64,000 nucleotides of DNA from assembly GCA_011800155.1 (NCBI GenBank), contig CM022369.1:2542001-2606000 (forward strand), in the 5' to 3' direction. The DNA comes from Flammulina velutipes (taxonomy: Eukaryota; Basidiomycota; Agaricomycetes; Agaricales; Physalacriaceae). Position numbers and translations under genes: made by a program. The notes under the pieces are model-generated. The model saw nothing but the letters and a program-made list of their open reading frames with translations. It searched no databases and was not told the DNA's origin. Below are positions 56,823 through 64,000 of the stretch, in pieces (position 1 is the stretch's first letter; every line of letters starts with the position of its first letter).

Positions 56823-59435
56823 TCAATACTTGCGCGTTGCAAGTGCCCGGATATCATAGAGATGAGATGGGGCGGAAGACGTTGGTACAGCCAGCGCACT
56901 TCGCCACGCCTTCATCTCTTGTCGATGTCGCTCCTCTGCCTCACGACAGCGATCCAAAAATGTTTCGTCAACGTTGCACACGAAAGACGCGCGCGAGCCA
57001 CGTTCGCTCCCACATTCAGAAGGCGTCCGTGTGTGATGTCGAAGGCTGGCAGGAGAGTCCACTGACGATATGTCAGATGCCAACGAGCTATTGCCCGACA
57101 CTGGAAGGGGGATAATGGTGGCACGTATGGTACCCCCCTTCTCAGACCAGTCATCGTCATCCTCGTCATCAGCAAGGTTGGCGAAAACATCTGGTTCGTC
57201 CTCTTCTGGAGGTAAAGCGGATATCCAGCACATCCGTGCAGGATCAAATATCATGTTGCCTACACGGCGCGCACCAGCAGCAAGCGCCATCATGGGTGAG
57301 TCAGAAGAGCCAGTATGATGCTGGGTGATGAGTGCTGGTCGTGTGGATGTGACTACAGCGTCGAATTCCTTTAGGGCATCATCATTGCCCTCCCAGCGAA
57401 GAGAGTGGGGATTCCACTTCATATCACCCACGACTGTGAACAAGTCAGTTACACGTGAAAAGAAAGAATAGAACACTGCTTACCTTTGGGTGATTTGGCA
57501 CTTCCGAGATTACGAATGAGGGTAGGCTTTCGTTTGGTTTTGGGCGGTGTGATAGTAGTTGAGGCCTTCTTTTTCTTGGGAGGTGAAACGACAGGAGGTG
57601 TTCCCTTATGAGCAGACAAATCCATTTTGCTAACCCGTCTCATTGAAGGTGTTGGGGCCAAAGAACCTACGAAGTTACAGTCAGAAATTTACCGGAGTGG
57701 AAGACTAAAAAAACATACCTGATCGACGGTCACTTGGACGAGAAGAACCTTCCGCTACTTTGGACGCATAACTTCCACCAGGTATACGATTGCCATAGCC
57801 CTTCGGTTGGACGCGGAACCGACTTTCCTTGTCTCGATCCGTTGGCAAGTCATCGAAGGCATCGAGCTCGGTTCCGTCACCATAAGTTCGGACGCGTTTG
57901 GGTTTACGAAGAACCTTCGAAGCCGGCGGTGCTGATGAAGGCGTTGGTGTTGGTGGTGGCGCAAGACGAGATGTCTTTGACAACGTTGACGGAGGTCGCG
58001 GAGGTAGTGGCGATGATGTACGGGGAGACACGTTTGGTGCGCTAAAAACAGACGACAGTGTTGGGCGTATCTTAAACCTTCCGCCTGCAGGCATGGTAGT
58101 AAGACGAGCACTGGCTGATGTGGGCGTAGATGGCCGGGCAGCAAGGGATTGATACTCTTGATGCAGTCTATTAGATGACTTGTTCTGCGTCTTAGCACGA
58201 GACGCCGCGGTTGGCTGGTCATAGCGAGCTTTTGACGTGCCTGCCGCAGAGCCTGGGCTCGAAGTTGGAGGTTGTGAGGTAGGGACCATGAGTGAAGATA
58301 ATGAAGCTTTCCTCGTCAACCTCTTTGAGCCACTCTGTAATTGTGGCTGCAGGCCAGAATGTGACTTTTGGCCACGAAGGCTTCCTGGTTTGGGAGATAA
58401 AAATGAAGACACGGAAGGAGAGGGGGTGGGAGAGGGAAATGCCTGTAATGTCTGCGATCGAGTAGGAGGCCGCGAAGGAGGAGACGGAGAAAGCCTGAGT
58501 TTTTGGAGTTGGCGGGCGGATGATTTGGGAGGGTAGCTCGGGGATTCTGAACGTTCTGACTTTATGCGGGAGGGTGGTCTAGTCGACAAAGTCTGTCTTT
58601 GAGGAGGAACGCTGTTACTCCTGCTGGCGACCCTCCGAAGACGTGGCTGTTGTGCGGCCTGTGCCTGCATCTTGTTCCGCAAGTGCGTCGGGCTAAGAAC
58701 GTCGTCGTCGTCGATGATGAGGTCCATTTCAAAGTCATCATCAGGCGTTGGTTTGGGAGCGGCTTGCACCTCGATAGCAGCCTCTCTCAAGGCGAGAACG
58801 CGAGCGAGATGGTCCTTGCTTCTCTTTCCCGAGTCAAAAACAGCAGATGGGAACACGAGGCCTTCGAGATCATCTTCGAATTCGTCGTCCGTCTCGGCCG
58901 TGTAAATAGAAGAAGTAGATGGCGATGCGTCAGCAAAGCCTAACGTGGAATATGAATCGGACGACTGCGACGAAGAGGTTGTGTCTTTGTCTTCCCAATC
59001 GAGGGATTGTTTCGAGGCGCGATGGCTGAGCGACAAAGGGGCCAAAGACAAGCGTGTAAGGTCGGACGGGAGAGAGAACCCGTCCTCAAAGTCCTCGTCG
59101 ATAGGCTCCTGGACATCGACTTTGGGCTTGGGTCGAAGGGTGAGTTTTATCGTCGAAAGGCCCTCGTCGTCTTCCTCTTCGTCCTCCTCCGTGGAGGACA
59201 GCGACGACGACCGAGGTCGGATAATGTGCATGTGTGGTTCCGAAGAGATAATGGACCGATCAGCTTGTACTTTGGCGCCGCCAGTCTTGCCGAGATCCAT
59301 TTCCGTGTCCCAGTCTTCGTCGTCGTCGTCGTCCCTCTCTGGCGGTGTATGCAGCGGCTGGCCCTCCGGAAGATCGAAATCGGCGTCCGTCCATTCTTCC
59401 TGTGCCGCACCTGGATTCGCAGGAATAGTGGTCAT
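56823..59435 (-). CDS. BYR4: Byr4/Bfa1-type GAP subunit of the mitotic-exit/septation pathway
   Basis: Byr4 (yeast Bfa1) forms a two-part GTPase-activating protein with Cdc16/Bub2 that holds the small GTPase Spg1/Tem1 off at the spindle pole body. The start is MTTIPANPGAAQEEWTDADF. The acidic N-terminus (EWTDADFDLPEG, then DDDDDEDWDTEMDLG) is followed by about 400 disordered Ser/Pro residues with many CDK-type sites. The diagnostic C-terminal block is VVGDMKWNPHSLRWEGND, then ALAAGARRVGNMIFDPARM with CWISALPPEE. Four exons give about 840 residues; introns lie near 57433-57482 and 57665-57719. The frame that extends above the start to 59561 has no start motif and is left out. Confidence 0.85.
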
Positions 59436-59827
59436 GTTGCGTATGGGAAGAGTCCAAGAGATATTAGAGTATATATGTATCGCGGTAGAATGAGTTGAGT
59501 GGCCGGCGAGTGCGGTACTGCAGACAATAGAATGGCAGAAACAATGGGGAGATGATTGCAAGACAAATGGTTAAACGAGCAGCAGAACGAAGGAAAAGGG
59601 CGCTCAAATGTTGGCTGGCGGGATCGTTAAATGTGGGGAGTTGACAGGGGTTCCATCGTTGGGCGCTGTCCTTTTGCTGGCGGCGGGTGTACAAAGTGCG
59701 TCCTTGTGTGCAAATACGCCAAAACATCAACGATCGGCTATTGACGTGCTGACAAAGCATGCCGAAGTATTAATTTCGATTCCGATGGAAGCCAGAAATC
59801 CTATCGCATAATGATACATTTCACTTG
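59436..59827. other. Intergenic, promoter of BYR4
   Basis: These 392 bases lie between the BYR4 start and the NRDE2 stop. They contain a TATA-like string (gtatatatgtat) at 59469-59480, about 35 bases upstream of the BYR4 ATG. No other gene is seen. Confidence 0.5.
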
Positions 59828-62800
59828 TCAATAAGGCATTAAGCGACGAAGTTCCCGGGCATCCTCCTCGATTTCGGAATCCCCATCAGAGTCACCATTG
59901 TTGTCACCATTGTTGTCACTCTCTGCGCCACCCTCCAAATCACCCTCTTCATCAGGTTCCGTTCGCATTCGAAGTCCCCGTTCAGCCATAGTGCTCACCA
60001 GCTGCGCGAGCTCGTGCGGGGTAAACACGCGGCGCAAAGGGTCAAACGCCAGCAGATAGAGCTCTATCAGAAAATGTTAATGACGAGGATAGCAAGTTTT
60101 TCTTGAACCTGACCTTTCGACATGGGACAGTCGATAATAGCCCTCCAAAATAGATCTCGCGCTCTCTTGAGGTTTCCAGCCCGCACCTCTAGCTCGATAT
60201 AAGTTCGCCACAGTGCCGAGCTGTGTTTCGTCCTGTCACTTTCAACAGCGCCCGCCAGTCCCTTTCGGATCCTTTCAACCTCAGCCAGCCACTGCCCAAT
60301 CTGCCATTGACTGACCCAGACCTCCTGCAGTCTTCGTTCAACGCCCTTGTCTGACACGCCCGGCTTCTCCGCATACATATCCCGCACCCTACCCCAAACA
60401 CTCTGACCTTTCTCTCCCTCCAGAAACAGCTCCAGCACGACCGAGTTACTGGGATAGAGTTCCAGTGCCTTGCTAGCTCTTTCGCGCAGAATAGAAGGTG
60501 GCGATGGGTTCTTCAACACGATGCTATGCCTATAAACGAGAAGGAGAGCAGACACCGCCATACTCTCCGCTGCGACCCCGTCAAGTGCTCGGCCGTCTAG
60601 CACAGATAACGCCTGCTCCATGTTACCGGAACCAATAAGCTCCAGTAGTGCTCGCAGCTTCAACCAGGCCTCTTGATCCTTCCACTCCACCCCAGGTGCA
60701 TTAACATTCTCTTCGAGCGTGCGCTTCGCCCTAAGCAGGGCAATATTACCACTCCCTTCAACTCCTGCGGCCTTGAGTATGACAGTGCGCGCTGCGTCCG
60801 ACTGCTTCGCTAGCCATTCCATCTCCGCCCAATCCCACCACATCCTCGCTAGCCACAGCCGACCAGGTAACGAGGGTGTGGCGCCCAACACGTTCATGTA
60901 CACCTTCCTCGCGTCGATGAACTTCTCCCGCCTTCGCTGTAGATGTGCGTGGGCCGCCCAATGAGGCAACGAGTCGCGAGCATCGGAAAGATATGTTTGT
61001 GAAAGCTTCAATGCACTATTGAGATGCAACAACACGTCAATCAGTGTTCGTCAGAGATATCGGAAAACGCACTTCTTGACGCTTATGGTAGCTTCAAACG
61101 CAAGGGACAGAGCATCCCACTCCCAATCATCGCCTCCCAGTCTCAGCTGACTGAACACCCGCTGAATGAACGGAGTGTCGACATCTTGCACATCGATCTT
61201 ACCCCACAAGCCCTCCATATGAGTCGTTGCATCTAGAGCGTCGAATACTCTGTATCCCCATGACTTGATTGGAATCGGCCCTTTGGCATACTGTCGTTCT
61301 CGGCCAACCAATACACCAGATACAGATTGTGCCGTCGGTCCGACTTGATCTCGGGGTGGAAAGAGCGCGGTGAGATGAGACGGACTTGACAAATGCGTAG
61401 AAGTCCATCTATCATCCCAACCATTCTGCTCGTCACTATTGTCCAGAGTGAAGCCAGGGACATGTAGTCCTAAGAAGGACAGCCAGCATATTCGAAAAGT
61501 GTTCTTGACGAAAGGATCCTGTAAGTCGAGAAGTAAAGGCCTGATGTCCGACAGCACTATCGTTGAGTAAGGATCCCATTCCTCGTCATCAGCCTGATCC
61601 AAAGCTTTGGTGGGAATAAATGAGTGAGAATCAGAATGTAATTCTCGGATAGCCCAACGTCGGTAGCGATCAGAGCGAGGCGGCAGGGTAGAAGGGATAT
61701 TGGAAGTGGAAGGGTGAGCTTCTTTCTTCCCAGAGGATACCCATTGAGCCCAGCCTCGTGAGTTGACCTCTCCTAGACGCGGTACCTCGGAATCCCAAAA
61801 CTCTTCGAGTTTGTTGAGTAATATGGGGAAGGGAAGTCCGTACAGCGCTTGTGGTATCTCGAACATCCTGTTTAAGCTTAGAAAAGCGAACGAACAAAGA
61901 GAATGGAACTAACAGTTCAGCCTGCGCTTGGAACATGGCCGTTGCACGCTCTGTAAAGCCTGGACGATGTTAGCGTTACGTTCCGAACTCGAAATAACCA
62001 GACATACCTGCTTCTCGGAAAGCACTTGCGACGCGCCAAAAGACGCGTAGTTGACTCAGTTCGTCTCCATCCTTCTTCACAATGGAGTCCAATACACGTC
62101 TTGCCGCTTCAACTACACACACAATACCCTCAGTCCGTAACTTCCAGTCGAACCATTCCATCCAGATCTGAACGGTGCCTGCATTGCGATACGCATTCTC
62201 CCATTCCTCCTGAAGCTGATTTGGTTCCCATACTTGCTCCCCCGCGCGCAGATACCCAAGCCGTAGAAGCGCGTTGGTTGAATTCCTAGGGTCCGAAGCC
62301 ATGGCCGAGGATAGGATGGATAACGTTATCTCAGCTCGTGCTTTGCGCGGGGTGACGGGAGTGTCTGAAATGGATATTTCGAGGAGTTTCAGCCATACTC
62401 CGGGGGAGTTGGGATTTCGGGACAGCTGTTCCTCGAGTGACTTGAGGGCTTCTTGTTGCGATGTCCGCAGAATTTCGCCGACATCGTCTCCCGAATCTGA
62501 GCTTTCCTCTTCGTCGGACCCAGACGCGGATGAGTCGACGTCGGATTTGTCCAAAATGGACCACTGTTCGGCTTTGGCTTTGGCCTTGCGTTTGGGTGCT
62601 ATACGAACAAAGTCATGGTCCTGTTCGTCCTCGCCTTCTTGCGTTTCGGTGGCGGCTATTCGACGTAATGCAGGTTTGGTCACGACGGCGTATGTCGCAG
62701 AGTCTGTCAATGAAGGTCCCTGGGCGATATGTTAGCAAGTGGGGGCGGCAAATCATCCGACCGCGTACATGACTGTATGCTTTCCTATTGCCTATTTCGA

Positions 62801-63221
62801 CACTGTGTGGCTGCCTATAGAGCACCGTCAGTGAAGGAAGGCCCAACACTGCTTTCCCTCCTGTAGATGATGTTAAGCCGGATGAATAGCCGACGATATA
62901 CAACGTACGACTGACGCATTTATATCTCGGAACGTCCTTCTTGTCTGGCCCACCATATTGAAGGTTGGAGGGATCTGGACGCTTATCAGAGAAGAAGAGA
63001 CGCGTCGTATTGTCATCCTCGTCTCGAACGGGCTCCTTGCGATGTCTTTGAGATTCGTCGCGTTTCTCATGTTTGTGTTTCTTGTTCTTGCGGTCGCGTT
63101 CGCGTTCATCCTTTCGAAGCTTTCTGTCCTTTTTGGCGGCTACGGTCGTGCTGGGCCCAGGCTCGTCGTCCGGAAACGATGAAAATGAAGGAGGAAAGGA
63201 GGCAAATGAAGGTGCAGACAT
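59828..63221 (-). CDS. NRDE2: NRDE2-family HAT-repeat protein
   Basis: NRDE2 proteins act in nuclear RNA silencing in nematodes and, with the exosome adaptor MTR4, in nuclear RNA control in mammals and fission yeast. The start is MSAPSFASFPPSFSSFPDDE. A Lys/Arg-rich segment (KHKHEKRDESQRHRKEP) and the family box HSVEIGNRKAYSH follow. HAT/TPR-like repeats make up the rest: NSPGVWLKLLEISISDTP, WMEWFDWKLRTEGIVCVVEA, IPQALYGLPFPILLNKLEEF, WEWDALSLAFEATISVKK and LPHWAAHAHLQRRREKFIDA. The end is an acidic repeat (DNNGDNNGDSDGDSEIEED). Six or more exons give about 960 residues. It is divergent from NIP7 with 72 bases between the starts. Confidence 0.9.
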
Positions 63222-63293
63222 GACGGTGTCTTAATCACGTAATCAACTGTACTTGATTTTTCACCACGATCAAACTTTTTCATTCACCTCAAA

Positions 63294-64000
63294 ATGCGGC
63301 CATTGACTGAAGAAGAGTCCAAGGTTCTCTTTACGAAACTTGCAAATTACATCGTGCGTCTACTGCTATGCGCAATTCACACTCAAATTGAACATCTGTA
63401 GGGCAAGAACCTTGTTCATCTCATCGACCGCCCCGACGAACCCTACTGCTTCAGGCTACACAAGGACAGGGTTTACTATGTATCCGAATCATCTATGCGA
63501 CTAGCAACATCTGTGGCGCGTCCAAGTCTAGTTAGCATGGGCACATGCTTCGGAAAATTCAGCAAAAGCGGCAAATTCAAGCTGCACATCTCCTCGTTGG
63601 ATTACCTGGCGCAGTATGCAAAATTCAAGGTACCTGCACGGCTCTTGTCAAGGATATTTTTGTCTCAACATCCCAGATCTGGATAAAACCCAATGGCGAG
63701 ATGCCCTTCCTCTACGGCAACCACGTCGTGAAAGCACATCTGGGACGGATAACAGAAGACACGCCAGAACACCAAGGAGTTGTTGTCTTTAGCATGAATG
63801 ATATACCTCTGGTGGCGTACAACATCATTTGATCGTGGCGTCCGGGCTTACTTTTCCCAGGGCTTTGGCGTAACGGCTCGATCAACCATCGATACACGAA
63901 AAATTGACCCCACCTCCATAATAGTGTTCCACCAAGCGTACGTCCTTCGTGAGACACTTGTTCGAAAGCTAACTCGTTTGTAGTGACGTCGGTGAATATC
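63294..64000 (+). CDS. NIP7: 60S ribosome biogenesis protein Nip7, 3' end missing
   Basis: Nip7 is a small nucleolar protein with an N-terminal alpha/beta domain and a C-terminal PUA RNA-binding domain, needed for 27S pre-rRNA processing. The start [20 protein letters not shown] is exon 1 (63294-63353). Exon 2 (63402-63629) starts [20 protein letters not shown]. Exon 3 starts [20 protein letters not shown] at about 63677, and exon 4 carries [21 protein letters not shown] last intron ends just before 63982 and the window closes in DVGEY. Only about ten residues are missing beyond 64000, judging by the family length of about 180. Confidence 0.95.

Noticed and set aside
57898..59498. Plus-strand Ser-rich frames of up to 182 residues
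   Set aside because: They are complementary shadows of the disordered BYR4 N-terminus.

Overview
This window is nuclear DNA of a filamentous basidiomycete, most likely a mushroom-forming Agaricomycete. The evidence is tight gene spacing (about one gene per 2 kb from 14 kb onward), many 45-75 nt introns with GT..YAG ends that often split codons, neighbouring genes sharing promoters on opposite strands, and Ty3/Gypsy retroelements of a type familiar from mushroom genomes. Nothing is bacterial. All coordinates come from reading the sequence. Family names rest on recognised motifs, not on a database search.

Region 1 (1-14220) is a nest of mobile DNA. It opens inside a plus-strand Ty3/Gypsy polyprotein (reverse transcriptase, RNase H, integrase). 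Two minus-strand genes of unknown function follow (5667-10231 and 10786-11949), then a polypurine tract and an LTR-like block (12172 to about 12933) in the same orientation as pol. The LTR-like block abuts a minus-strand Gypsy gag gene that is cut off just after its zinc knuckle. The simplest reading is one Gypsy element that carries antisense genes between pol and its 3' LTR and that inserted into another Gypsy gag. That element was later hit twice by very long hairpin (foldback) elements, at 2895-5391 and 5978-8824. Each has arms of about 0.9-1.2 kb, a spacer of about 368 bp and its own target-site duplication. The second one splits the antisense gene in the middle of an exon.

Region 2 (14221-20256) holds an APH-type small-molecule kinase, a D-2-hydroxyacid dehydrogenase, a cluster of four degenerate tRNA-like sequences, a mitochondrial enoyl-CoA hydratase of the AUH type and TIM54.

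Region 3 (20396-36657) is a housekeeping block: an SR-like nuclear protein, CGR1 (rRNA processing), endonuclease III (base-excision repair), a TFIIIC subunit with a C-terminal zinc finger, a long disordered protein, a large 2-oxoglutarate-oxygenase-like protein that seems to lack key active-site residues, and SEC39 (Golgi-to-ER tethering).

Region 4 (37293-52175) mixes metabolism and housekeeping: nitrilase, TIF34 (eIF3i, with a start codon alone in its exon), a small unknown protein, an SNG1/DUF3533 membrane protein, a short-chain dehydrogenase, an epoxide-hydrolase-like enzyme, AFG3 (mitochondrial m-AAA protease), an ACS-family transporter and the urease accessory protein UreD. The last two lie head to tail and may both serve use of organic nitrogen.

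Region 5 (52515-64000) has an unknown fungal protein, SEH1 (nuclear pore/SEA complex), an Old Yellow Enzyme, a BYR4/BFA1-type mitotic-exit GAP subunit, NRDE2 and the start of NIP7, which runs off the window end.
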